From positions 744,001-808,000 of the forward strand of contig NZ_JACHFZ010000001.1 of NCBI RefSeq assembly GCF_014202075.1: a stretch of 64,000 nt of DNA, read 5' to 3'. The position numbers and the translations under genes are program-made. The notes under the pieces are model-generated. The model had not been told where the DNA came from. It did no database searches and saw only the letters and a program-made list of their open reading frames with translations. Positions 37,691-45,374 of this stretch are shown here, one piece after another. Position 1 is the first letter of the stretch. Each line of letters opens with the position of its first letter. Origin of the DNA: Brevundimonas basaltis (GTDB taxonomy: Bacteria; Pseudomonadota; Alphaproteobacteria; Caulobacterales; Caulobacteraceae).

Positions 37691-38359
37691 ATGACCGACA
37701 TTCTGATGCCCAAGGCCACCGCGGTCTGGCTGGTCGACAACACCTCCCTCACCTTCGAGCAGATCGCTGATTTTTGCGGCCTGCATCCGCTGGAAGTGCG
37801 CGGCATCGCCGACGGCGACGTGGCGCGCGACATCCGCGGAGCCGACCCGCTGGTCAATGGTCAACTCACCCGCGAGGAACTGGACAAGGCCCAGAACGAC
37901 GACAGCTACCGCATGAAGGCCGTGGTCAGCCGCCACGCGGAACTGCTCAAGTCAGCCAAGCCGGCGCCGAAATACACGCCGGTGTCGCGCCGTCAGGACC
38001 GGCCTGACGCCATCGCCTGGTTCGTGCGCAACCACCCCGAGGTGACCGACGCCCAGATCGCCAAGCTCCTCGGCACGACCAAATCGACCATCGAGAGCGT
38101 GCGCAGCCGCACGCACTGGAACAGCGCCAACATCAAACCGGTCGATCCGGTGACCCTTGGCCTGGTCGGCCAGCTGGCGCTCGATGAACTGGTGAAGAAG
38201 GCCGCCGACAAAAAGGCCAAGGACGACGCCAAGAAGGGCGGCGCCACCCTCCAGCCCGCCGACGCCGCCGAGCCGGCCGAACCGGAATTCGTGCCGGAGG
38301 CCCGCGAGCGCCGCGGGGCCGAACCGACCGCCGAGTCGGTGTTCGGTGCCAAGGACTGA
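37691..38359 (+). CDS. trcR: cell cycle transcriptional regulator TrcR (DUF1013)
   Basis: A 222-residue DUF1013 protein, named TrcR in Caulobacter, an alphaproteobacterial regulator tied to transcription and cell cycle. It starts MTDILMPKATAVWLVDNTSL and has helix-turn-helix-like segments LTFEQIADFCGLHPLEVRGI and VTDAQIAKLLGTTKSTIESV. The C-terminal 50 residues are a Lys/Ala- then Pro/Glu-rich disordered tail. A clear intrinsic terminator follows. Confidence 0.88.
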   Translation: MTDILMPKATAVWLVDNTSLTFEQIADFCGLHPLEVRGIADGDVARDIRGADPLVNGQLTREELDKAQNDDSYRMKAVVSRHAELLKSAKPAPKYTPVSRRQDRPDAIAWFVRNHPEVTDAQIAKLLGTTKSTIESVRSRTHWNSANIKPVDPVTLGLVGQLALDELVKKAADKKAKDDAKKGGATLQPADAAEPAEPEFVPEARERRGAEPTAESVFGAKD

Positions 38360-38370
38360 CAAATCAGAAC

Positions 38371-38398
38371 GGCCCCGGATCGCTCCGGGGCCGTCTTT
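38371..38398 (+). terminator. Rho-independent terminator after trcR
   Basis: ACGGCCCCGGA, four bases (TCGC), TCCGGGGCCGT, then CTTTCTGT: an 11-bp GC-rich stem with a short loop and a T-rich tail, 12 bases after the trcR stop. Confidence 0.88.
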
Positions 38399-38418
38399 CT
38401 GTCTGCGGGAGGCCGTCG

Positions 38419-38592
38419 CTAATGCGTTCGGGCCTCCAGGCTGGTGATCTGTTCCTTCAGCCGGAGCTTCTGCTGCTTGAGCTCCCTTACGCGAAGCGAG
38501 TCCGACGCCGGGTGGGTCATTTCGCGCCGGATGGTCTCATCCAGATTGCGATGACGGTTTCCCAGTTCGCGGATACGAGCTTCGATGGTCAT
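38419..38592 (-). CDS. DUF465 (YdcH-family) small protein, copy 1
   Basis: A 57-residue coiled-coil protein: MTIEARIRELGNRHRNLDET, then IRREMTHPASDSLRVRELKQ and QKLRLKEQITSLE, the helical hairpin typical of DUF465. GGAGG lies eight bases upstream of the ATG at 38592. It is convergent with trcR across the terminator and divergent from ubiX. The function is unknown. Confidence 0.85.
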   Translation of the reverse strand: MTIEARIRELGNRHRNLDETIRREMTHPASDSLRVRELKQQKLRLKEQITSLEARTH

Positions 38593-38690
38593 GGCTTGCG
38601 CCTCCATGTCTAAGGGACCACTAGATTGAGCGCCCGGCTGGACCAGCTGTGGAATCACTTTCCGGTGAAGCCGCTGACCGCCCGGACCTG

Positions 38691-39335
38691 ATGACCGTGG
38701 ACCCGAATATGGCCGATGATGTGAACGGAGCCGTACGGAACCCGAGGCCGACCACGCCGTCCCGCTTGGTCGTCGGAATTTCCGGAGCATCCGGCGTGGC
38801 TTACGGAATCCGGGCGCTGGACGCCCTGCGCGAACTCGGCGTCGAGAGCCACCTTGTCGTGACCCGCGCCGCCCTGCTGACCCTGTCGCAGGAGACTGAA
38901 TTATCCGCCGACGACCTGATGGGCCGCGCCGACGTGACGCACCGTCTGAACGATGTCGGCGCCTCGATCGCCTCCGGTTCCTTCCGGACCATGGGCATGC
39001 TCGTGGCCCCCTGTTCCGTCCGGACCATGAGCGAGATCGCCACCGGTGTGACCTCGACCCTGCTGACCCGCGCCGCCGACGTCGTGCTCAAGGAGCGGCG
39101 GCCGTTGGTGCTGATGGTCCGCGAGACGCCGCTGCACCTCGGCCATCTGCGCACCATGACGGCCCTGACCGAAATGGGCGCGATCATCGCCCCGCCCCTG
39201 CCGGCCTTCTACGCCAGGCCCGCCTCGATCGAGGAGATGATCGACCAGTCGGTCGGGCGCGCTCTCGACCTGTTCGGACTGGAGTGGTCCAGCGTCCGGC
39301 GCTGGACCGGACTTAAGGGCGCAACCAGGGAATGA
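38691..39335 (+). CDS. ubiX: flavin prenyltransferase UbiX
   Basis: UbiX makes prenylated FMN for the UbiD decarboxylase of ubiquinone synthesis. The 214-residue protein has RLVVGISGASGVAYGIRALD, the FMN-binding GSFRTMGMLVAPCSVRTMSE, and ERRPLVLMVRETPLHLGHLR with MGAIIAPPLPAFYARP, all UbiX hallmarks. An ATG at 38709 is a possible alternative start. Its stop overlaps the next gene by ATGA. Confidence 0.95.
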   Translation: MTVDPNMADDVNGAVRNPRPTTPSRLVVGISGASGVAYGIRALDALRELGVESHLVVTRAALLTLSQETELSADDLMGRADVTHRLNDVGASIASGSFRTMGMLVAPCSVRTMSEIATGVTSTLLTRAADVVLKERRPLVLMVRETPLHLGHLRTMTALTEMGAIIAPPLPAFYARPASIEEMIDQSVGRALDLFGLEWSSVRRWTGLKGATRE

Positions 39336-39799
39336 GCGACCTGTGGAACTGGGCCGTGCGGGCTTACGGGACCGACGGCGTCCGGGAGGCCTGTCTGCAT
39401 CTGCAGGACGCCGCCGGCCAGAGCGTGCCCCTGCTGCTTTGGGCCGCCTGGGCGGCGCGGACCGGGCGGGCGCCGGACGCCGACACGCTCGAGGCCGCCT
39501 GCGACATCGCCCGGGCCTGGCAGGAGACCGCCATCGCCCCGCTCCGGGACGTCCGGCGCGCGCTCAAGGGCCGCAACCCTGATCTGGAGGATGCCGGCCG
39601 CGAGGCGTTTCGCGCCCAGGTCAAGGCCGTGGAGCTGGAAGCGGAACGCCGTCTGCTACAGGCGCTGGAGGCGCTGACCCCGTCGCCGGGGAAAGCCCCG
39701 CGGCCCGTGCTGGACGCGCTGATCGCGGTGGCGCGGCAGTGGTCGCCGATGACGCCGCGTCCCGGCCTGACGGCCCTCGCCGAACGGCTTCCGGCGTGA
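39332..39799 (+). CDS. TIGR02444-family (DUF2390) protein
   Basis: A 155-residue, mostly helical protein: LWNWAVRAYGTDGVREACLH, LQDAAGQSVPLLLWAAWAA, RAWQETAIAPLRDVRRALKG. The LQD...G.S.. LLLWAAW pattern is the mark of the TIGR02444 family, whose role is unknown. Translation is coupled to ubiX by an ATGA overlap. Confidence 0.85.
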   Translation: MSDLWNWAVRAYGTDGVREACLHLQDAAGQSVPLLLWAAWAARTGRAPDADTLEAACDIARAWQETAIAPLRDVRRALKGRNPDLEDAGREAFRAQVKAVELEAERRLLQALEALTPSPGKAPRPVLDALIAVARQWSPMTPRPGLTALAERLPA

Positions 39800-39837
39800 A
39801 CCACAGCGCGCTATAAGCCCGCCTCCGGGGCCCGACC

Positions 39838-40062
39838 ATGAACGACGACGATCCTTATCTGAGCGAGGAAGAGCAGGCGCTGCACGCCCGGCTCAAGGTG
39901 CTTCAGCAGGAGCACGCCGACCTCGACGCCTCGATCGAGGCGCTGATGCTCATGCCCGTGCCCGACCAGCTGATGGTGGCCCGGCTGAAGCGGAAGAAGC
40001 TGACCTTGCGGGACGAGATTGTGAAGATCGAGGCCATCGTGCTGCCCGACATCATCGCCTGA
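39838..40062 (+). CDS. DUF465 (YdcH-family) small protein, copy 2
   Basis: A 74-residue helical hairpin protein: LSEEEQALHARLKVLQQEHA, DLDASIEALMLMPVPDQLMV, ARLKRKKLTLRDEIVKIEAI. It shares the LKRKKL(T/R)L(R/K)(D/E)(E/Q)I core with the DUF465 gene 1.2 kb upstream on the other strand. It follows the TIGR02444 gene by 38 bases and is convergent with the GGDEF gene. Confidence 0.87.
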   Translation: MNDDDPYLSEEEQALHARLKVLQQEHADLDASIEALMLMPVPDQLMVARLKRKKLTLRDEIVKIEAIVLPDIIA

Positions 40063-40065
40063 GGG

Positions 40066-40629
40066 TCAGCGGCCCTTCTTTCTCACCCACATGGCGGCGT
40101 CGGCCTCGGCCAGCCAGACTTCCGGGTCGGTGTGGGCGGCGAAGGCGCGGACGCCGAACGAGCCGCCGAGACCGGCGGAGCGGCCCTTCCATTCGAACGG
40201 TGCATCTTTCAGGGTCGCGGCCAGCTTGCGGGCCTTTTCCCGGCCCTCGTCGAGACCGGCGTTGAGCATCAACAGACCGAATTCGTCGCCGCCCAGCCGG
40301 CCGACGGCGTCCGATTCGCGCAAGTTGGCCCGCATCATCTCGGCCACATGGATCAGGGCCGCGTCGCCGGCGGCGTGACCAAGGCTGTCGTTGACCGCCT
40401 TGAAGCCGTCGAGGTCGAGGTAGAGCAGCACGGCCGGGACGTCGTGGCGCTGGCAGAAGGCCATGGCCCCCTTCATGGCGGCGACGAAGCCGCGGCGGTT
40501 CAGCGCCGGCGTCAGCACGTCGTGGTCCGCCGCCGCCTCGGCCGCCTCGGCGCGGCGGCGCAGGGCCTCGACCTCGGCGCGGAGCCGTTCGATCTCGGCG
40601 ATGGGGTCGATGGCGGCCGCGTCGGTCAC
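40066..40629 (-). CDS. GGDEF-domain diguanylate cyclase without a sensor domain
   Basis: A 187-residue protein, GTG start. An N-terminal coiled coil (IAEIERLRAEVEALRRRAEA) leads into a full GGDEF domain with LYLDLDGFKAVNDSLGHAAG and the active-site GGDEF at about 113-117. The inhibitory I-site RESD lies five residues ahead, so c-di-GMP feedback is expected. There is no membrane or input domain, so dimerisation through the coiled coil may control activity. It is divergent from purE. Confidence 0.92.
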   Translation of the reverse strand: MTDAAAIDPIAEIERLRAEVEALRRRAEAAEAAADHDVLTPALNRRGFVAAMKGAMAFCQRHDVPAVLLYLDLDGFKAVNDSLGHAAGDAALIHVAEMMRANLRESDAVGRLGGDEFGLLMLNAGLDEGREKARKLAATLKDAPFEWKGRSAGLGGSFGVRAFAAHTDPEVWLAEADAAMWVRKKGR

Positions 40630-40751
40630 AGGCGAATAGCGCTCCCTGACCGGCGACTCACCATGCTCCGGCCGACCCCGAGCCTAACGCCGTCGGTTGC
40701 GGGCGCAACGCGAGTCCTGTATCGCGCCGCTTTCCCGCGAAAGAGGTCAGC

Positions 40752-41243
40752 ATGGCGACTCAGACCCCGCCGGTCGCGATCATCATGGGCAGCCGCTCGG
40801 ACTGGCCGACGATGAAGCACGCCGCCGAGGCGCTGGACCGGCTCGGCGTGGGCTGGGAGGCGAAGGTCGTCAGCGCCCACCGCACCCCCAAACGCCTGTT
40901 CGATTTCGCCACGGGCGCGCGGGCCGCGGGCTACAAGGTGATCATCGCCGGCGCCGGCGGCGCGGCCCACCTGCCCGGCATGGCCGCCTCGATGACCGAA
41001 CTCCCAGTGCTGGGCGTGCCGGTGGAGTCGAAGGCGCTCAAGGGCATGGACAGCCTGCTGTCGATCGCCCAGATGCCCGGCGGCGTGCCGGTCGCCACCC
41101 TGGCCATCGGCGAGCCGGGAGCCAAGAACGCCGGCATTCTGGCGGCGCAGATTCTGGCCCTGTCGGACGAGGTGCTGGCCGGACGTCTGGCCGCCTTCCG
41201 CGAGGCCCAGACCGAGGCGGTCCACGAGACGGTCGAGGACTGA
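40752..41243 (+). CDS. purE: 5-(carboxyamino)imidazole ribonucleotide mutase PurE
   Basis: PurE converts N5-CAIR to CAIR in purine synthesis. The 163-residue class I enzyme shows [75 protein letters not shown] and [17 protein letters not shown]. It is followed directly by purK: the purK GTG begins on the base after the purE stop. Confidence 0.97.
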   Translation: MATQTPPVAIIMGSRSDWPTMKHAAEALDRLGVGWEAKVVSAHRTPKRLFDFATGARAAGYKVIIAGAGGAAHLPGMAASMTELPVLGVPVESKALKGMDSLLSIAQMPGGVPVATLAIGEPGAKNAGILAAQILALSDEVLAGRLAAFREAQTEAVHETVED

Positions 41244-42320
41244 GTGACTCCCCTGCCCCCCGGATCGACCCTCGGCATCCTCGGCGGCGGACAGCTGGGC
41301 CGGATGCTCAGTCAGGCCGCATCGCGCCTCGGCTTCAACGTCGTTATCCTCGACCCGGAAGAAAACAGCCCGGCGGGCCGCGTGTCGCAGGGCCAGATCG
41401 TCGCTGCCTATGACGACCCGACGGCGCTGACCGTGCTGGGCCGGGTGGCGCAGGCGGTGACCTTCGAGTTCGAGAACGTGCCGGCGGCCTCCGTGGCGAC
41501 CCTGGCCGAGGCCGGCGCCCTCGTCGCGCCCGGCCCCAAGGCCCTGGCCGTGGCCCAGGACCGCGTCGACGAGAAGACCTTCCTCAACGGCGTCGGCGCG
41601 ACCACCGTCGATTTCGTCGCTGTCGACAGCCTCGACGACCTGCTGGCGGGGTTGGAGCGTCTGGGCGCACCGGCCCTGCTGAAGACCCGCCGCGAGGGCT
41701 ATGACGGCAAGGGCCAGATTTGGGTTCGTTCAGCGAAGATGGCCGCCGACGCCTGGCATGCGATCGGCGAACGCCCCGCCATCCTCGAGGCCCAGGCCGC
41801 CTTCAGCCGCGAGCTGTCGGTGATCGCCGCGCGGGGGCGGGACGGCAAGATCGCCGTCTATCCGATGGGCGAGAACATCCACAAAGGCGGCGTCCTCAAG
41901 ACCACCCTCGCCCCCGCCGCTGTCGAGGCGAAGACGGAGAAGCGGGCCAAGGCCATCGCCAGGGCCATCCTCGAAGGCCTCGACTACGTCGGCGTGATCG
42001 GCGTCGAACTGTTCGATCTCGGAGACGGCCGGCTGCTGGTCAACGAGATCGCGCCGCGGGTGCACAATACCGGACACTGGACCCAGGACGGCTGCGTCTG
42101 CGACCAGTTCGAACAGCATATCCGCGCCATCGCCGGCTGGCCGTTGGGCCCGACCACGGCCCACGCCAAGGTCGAGATGACCAATCTGCTGGGCGACGAG
42201 GTCGAGCAGTGGAAGACGCTCTCGGCCAGGCCCGACATGCGCCTGCACCTCTACGGCAAGGCCGAGGCCCGCCCCGGCCGCAAGATGGGCCATGTGAACC
42301 GGGTCAAGCCGCTGGGCTGA
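41244..42320 (+). CDS. purK: 5-(carboxyamino)imidazole ribonucleotide synthase PurK
   Basis: PurK makes N5-CAIR from AIR, ATP and bicarbonate. The 358-residue ATP-grasp enzyme starts at a GTG abutting the purE stop and shows TLGILGGGQLGRMLSQAA, AVTFEFENVP, LKTRREGYDGKGQIWV, GVELFDLGDGRLLVNEIAPR and VHNTGHWTQDGCVCDQFEQH. A 300-base noncoding region with repeats follows. Confidence 0.96.
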   Translation: MTPLPPGSTLGILGGGQLGRMLSQAASRLGFNVVILDPEENSPAGRVSQGQIVAAYDDPTALTVLGRVAQAVTFEFENVPAASVATLAEAGALVAPGPKALAVAQDRVDEKTFLNGVGATTVDFVAVDSLDDLLAGLERLGAPALLKTRREGYDGKGQIWVRSAKMAADAWHAIGERPAILEAQAAFSRELSVIAARGRDGKIAVYPMGENIHKGGVLKTTLAPAAVEAKTEKRAKAIARAILEGLDYVGVIGVELFDLGDGRLLVNEIAPRVHNTGHWTQDGCVCDQFEQHIRAIAGWPLGPTTAHAKVEMTNLLGDEVEQWKTLSARPDMRLHLYGKAEARPGRKMGHVNRVKPLG

Positions 42321-42621
42321 GCCTCCGAAGGGTGCACGGGATGGCAGGGTTGGCGCGAAAAAATGCACCCTGTCATCGACTCCAACATATGAGCGCGATC
42401 GTGCTGGCGCGGATCGCCGCGCCTGGACGGCGGCGGCGGGGATTTGGAGCTGTCAAAGACCAGGCCCGGCGGGCATTCAGCCAGTGTGCACGGGACTGCG
42501 TCAGAAGCGGACGTGTGGGGGAATGGGCGACCTTTCAGACCTGATCGGGCGTGTCGGAAAGGCAGGGTTTGGCCGGGATGACAGGGTCCGGGATGGTAGG
42601 GTTTCGGCGGTCCCTCTCTCC
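42321..42621. repeat. noncoding stretch with repeated ATGRYAGGGT motif and alternative hairpins after purK
   Basis: No credible gene is present between purK and the COQ9 gene. Direct copies of (GGG)ATGRYAGGGT occur at 42341, 42578 and 42593, a diverged one (AAGGCAGGGT) at 42559 and an inverted one (ACCCTGTCAT) at 42367. The 42341 and 42367 copies can pair as a 10-bp stem with one G:T. AGGGTGCA at 42329 can instead pair with TGCACCCT at 42364, and the two stems exclude each other. Another direct copy, with the same CGGG prefix, is at 31022. Confidence 0.6.
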
Positions 42622-43314
42622 CTACTCCGCCTTCGCCCCGTATCGCATCCGGCTGAGCGCATCGGTCATCCTGCGCAGCGGCGCGTCGAAATCCTTGCCG
42701 GCCTTCCATTTCTCGAAGGCCATGACGTTCTCTATGCGGCGGGCGACGAAGGCGTCCGCCGCCTCCTTGCCGTCGAACCAGCGCATGGTCAGGGCCGGGA
42801 TCAGTATGCCCGACAGGATCGCCCGCTTGGAATAGTGGTTCCAGTCGGTAGCCGTATCCCCGGCCCAGTTCCAAAGGTGATCGGCGGTCTCCCACGCCAG
42901 TTGCAGGCCGAGATCGACGTTGGTCGGCAGGGCGAGGAAGGCGGCGCAGCGGCGCGTCGCCTCCAGATCGGCGGCTCCCGCCTCGAGCCGTTCGGAGACG
43001 GCGCGGGCGATTCGCTCGCGGATCTTCAGCGTGGCCGGATCAACCTCGCCCAGCGCGGCCAGCGCCCGGTCGTCGTGCCGCCGCGACAGCAGGGCGGCCA
43101 GATCGCGCGCACCGTTCGGGAACAGCAGCTCCTCGTCGCCGCGCGACAGCCCGTTCGCCGCGCAGGCCGCCCGGACCATCCGTCCGTTCCAGCCCAGCGC
43201 CGGCGCACGCTCGACCGCGGCGTCCAGCACCGCCTGCTCCATGCGGTCGGCCCAATCGGCTTTGAGAGCCTCCCCCTTGGAGGGGTCGTTCGACAGGTGT
43301 GGCGCCTCGGTCAT
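42622..43314 (-). CDS. COQ9-family ubiquinone biosynthesis protein
   Basis: A 230-residue helical TetR-like-fold protein of the COQ9 family, which in mitochondria binds lipid and supports the COQ7 hydroxylase. The C-terminal domain signature is [20 protein letters not shown], then [20 protein letters not shown] and [22 protein letters not shown]. The N-terminal part ([20 protein letters not shown]) corresponds to the helix-turn-helix-like region. COQ9 in bacteria is largely an alphaproteobacterial trait. It is divergent from rpsU. Confidence 0.9.
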   Translation of the reverse strand: MTEAPHLSNDPSKGEALKADWADRMEQAVLDAAVERAPALGWNGRMVRAACAANGLSRGDEELLFPNGARDLAALLSRRHDDRALAALGEVDPATLKIRERIARAVSERLEAGAADLEATRRCAAFLALPTNVDLGLQLAWETADHLWNWAGDTATDWNHYSKRAILSGILIPALTMRWFDGKEAADAFVARRIENVMAFEKWKAGKDFDAPLRRMTDALSRMRYGAKAE

Positions 43315-43502
43315 GCGGCCAGCATAAGCCCGTCCGGCGGGCGTTTCGAGCCTTCACATCTTGCCGCGACGATCTGGACAGGCCGGGTCGCCTCGTGTAT
43401 CAGCCCGCCTTCACTCATGGGCCCCCGGTTCCTGAGCACGAATTTTATTTGTCTGCCCGTCTCCCTCACAGGACGCGGCGGGCGGCCAAAGGAGAGTTTC
43501 AC

Positions 43503-43754
43503 CTGGTTCAGATTTTCGTCCGCGACAACAACGTCGATCAGGCGCTGAAAGCCCTGAAGAAGAAGATGCAGCGCGAAGGCAGCTTCCGCGAAATGAAGCG
43601 TCACGTGCACTACGAGAAGCCCTCGGAGAAGCGCGCTCGCCAGAAGGCCGAGGCCGTGCGCCGCGCCCGCAAACTGGCCCGCAAGCGCGCCCAGCGCGAA
43701 GGCCTGCTGCCGCCGCCGAAGCCCCGCGTCCCGGGCGGCGCCGGTCGCGGCTAA
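43503..43754 (+). CDS. rpsU: 30S ribosomal protein S21
   Basis: An 83-residue S21: [20 protein letters not shown], then [20 protein letters not shown] and a basic Arg/Lys helix. The expected N-terminal Met before VQIFV falls on a CTG at 43503, with GGAG eight bases upstream; no ATG, GTG or TTG starts the conserved sequence at this point. A CTG start is therefore likely. The Arg-rich tail ends in GGAGRG. A terminator follows 27 bases later. Confidence 0.93.
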   Translation: MVQIFVRDNNVDQALKALKKKMQREGSFREMKRHVHYEKPSEKRARQKAEAVRRARKLARKRAQREGLLPPPKPRVPGGAGRG

Positions 43755-43780
43755 GCCGGCAGTTCAGACCAGACGATCAA

Positions 43781-43813
43781 AAGGCCGCCCCGGGACACCG
43801 GAGCGGCCTTTTT
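43781..43813 (+). terminator. Rho-independent terminator after rpsU
   Basis: AAGGCCGC-C-CCGG, loop GACA, CCGG-A-GCGGCC, then TTTTTCTTG: a GC-rich stem with one C:A mismatch followed by a T run. Confidence 0.87.
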
Positions 43814-43915
43814 CTTGTCCTGTCTCCTCCCTGTCGCGAAGCGATCCGGAGGTCGCGCGGCGCGAATACCCGCTGTGACGGAGGGGCGCGTTCCGCCGCA
43901 CGACTGTTGCGCCGT

Positions 43916-43972
43916 TTCCCCCTCCACCGCTTCGCGGTCCCCCTCCCCATTCGCAAGGCGAACGGGGAGGAG
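43916..43972. repeat. intergenic palindromic repeat unit (REP-like)
   Basis: The segment holds two adjacent hairpins: ACCGCTTCGCGGT at 43926, and CCTCCCC-A-TTCGC, AAG, GCGAA-C-GGGGAGG at 43942-43970. The pyrimidine-rich left edge TTTCCCCCTCC matches the purine-rich right edge. I recall similar palindromic units between genes in Caulobacterales. It sits in the convergent region between rpsU and the NatB-like gene. No second copy is seen in the window. Confidence 0.6.
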
Positions 43973-43982
43973 ACGTGAGGAT

Positions 43983-45374
43983 CTACCTTCCCCGGCCGAT
44001 CGCGCCCGCAAACGCTTTCCAGCTCAGCTTCACGTCGGACAGCGCCCCCGCGCGGAAGGCGCGGCCGGCGATCCACACCATCAGCAGGGCGAAGGCGAAC
44101 ATGCCGGCCATGGTGCCGACGATCTCGATCATCGGCGGCTCGGACGGGGCCCGCGCGCTCATCAGGAAGGGCGTGAAGAACGGGACCCACGACATGATCT
44201 GGACCAGCGGGGCGTCCGGGGTGCGGATGGCCATCTGCATGACCAGCAGCGGCACGACCAGGACCATCATGATCGGCCCCATCAGGGTCTGGGCGTCGCG
44301 CGGCGTCTCGCAGAAGGCGCCGATGGCCGCGAACAGCACCGCGTACATCAGATAGCCGCCGACCGCATAGGCGAGGAAATAGCCGATCAGACCGCTGTCG
44401 ATCAGCACTTCGCCGACCATCGGGGCGTACTGCGGCATGCCGGCGATCAGACCGAATGCGCCGATGCCGCCCCAGACCAGCAGGACCGTGAGGGTCAGCA
44501 GGGCCACGCCCAGCACCTTGCCGGTCAGAATCTCGGTGGCCGAGGCCGAGGACAGCAGCACCTCGAGGATCTTGTTCGACTTCTCCTCCATCACGCTGTT
44601 CAGCAGGATCGAGGCGCCGGTGATGATCAGCGACCACAGCAGGAAGCCCGAGGCGAGGCCGATGATCCCCGGCAGCTTGTCGCGGAAGGACACCTCTCCA
44701 CCACTCGCCGACCGCGGCGACAGGGTCGTCACGTCGGGCTCGAAGGCCGCCGTCGCTGTCACCACGGCGGGATCGATACCCGCCCGCTCGAAGGCCACGC
44801 GGCGATGCTCTTCCTTGAGCGCGGTCCGCACAAAGCGTTCGACCGCCGTGTCGGTGGCCTTGCGCGACCAGACCCGGGCCGTCGGTTGGCCGTTGGCGTC
44901 GCGATCCAGCAGGACCACCGCGTCGAGACGGTCGGCCTTGGCCACCTCGTCGCCGAGGTACTGACGCGCGACCGCCTCGCGCGGCTCGCCCGGTTCGGCG
45001 GCCATGAGATCGGCAGGGGCCGCGACGAGGGTCATCCGCGGCCCGTCGAGGCCGCTGAGCGCGCCCCTGGCGACATTGCCGCCGGCGGTTCCCCCCGCGG
45101 CTTCCTGGATTTTGGCCTCAGCCAGCTGGCGTTGCCTGGCCCGCCGGGCTTCGTCCTCGCGCAGCGAGGCCTGAACGGCGGCGGCGAGGCCCGAGGCCCG
45201 CGGCCCCTCCTCCACAACCACGACCTGACGCACGGGCTGGTTGGAGGCCATCAGGATGGGAATCGCGCCGCCCAGAAGGGCGAACACCGGAAAGGCCAGC
45301 AGCGACAGCCAGAAGCCGACGGTCTTGGCGTAGGCGGCGAACTCGCGCCGGGCGATCAGCAGGGTGCGGCTCAT
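43983..45374 (-). CDS. ABC-2 type transporter permease, NatB-like
   Basis: A 463-residue permease of the ABC-2 type, similar to the sodium-extrusion NatB group. One helix at the N-terminus (RTLLIARREFAAYAKTVGFW, then LSLLAFPVFALLGGAIPIL) is followed by a long soluble loop of about 230 residues, then five or six helices (GIIGLASGFLLWSLIITGAS, LTLTVLLVWGGIGAFGLI, MMVLVVPLLVMQMAI, FAFALLMVWIAGRAF). The motif SVMEEKSNKILEVLLSSASA is diagnostic of this group. It overlaps the ATPase gene by ATGA. Confidence 0.9.
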   Translation of the reverse strand: MSRTLLIARREFAAYAKTVGFWLSLLAFPVFALLGGAIPILMASNQPVRQVVVVEEGPRASGLAAAVQASLREDEARRARQRQLAEAKIQEAAGGTAGGNVARGALSGLDGPRMTLVAAPADLMAAEPGEPREAVARQYLGDEVAKADRLDAVVLLDRDANGQPTARVWSRKATDTAVERFVRTALKEEHRRVAFERAGIDPAVVTATAAFEPDVTTLSPRSASGGEVSFRDKLPGIIGLASGFLLWSLIITGASILLNSVMEEKSNKILEVLLSSASATEILTGKVLGVALLTLTVLLVWGGIGAFGLIAGMPQYAPMVGEVLIDSGLIGYFLAYAVGGYLMYAVLFAAIGAFCETPRDAQTLMGPIMMVLVVPLLVMQMAIRTPDAPLVQIMSWVPFFTPFLMSARAPSEPPMIEIVGTMAGMFAFALLMVWIAGRAFRAGALSDVKLSWKAFAGAIGRGR

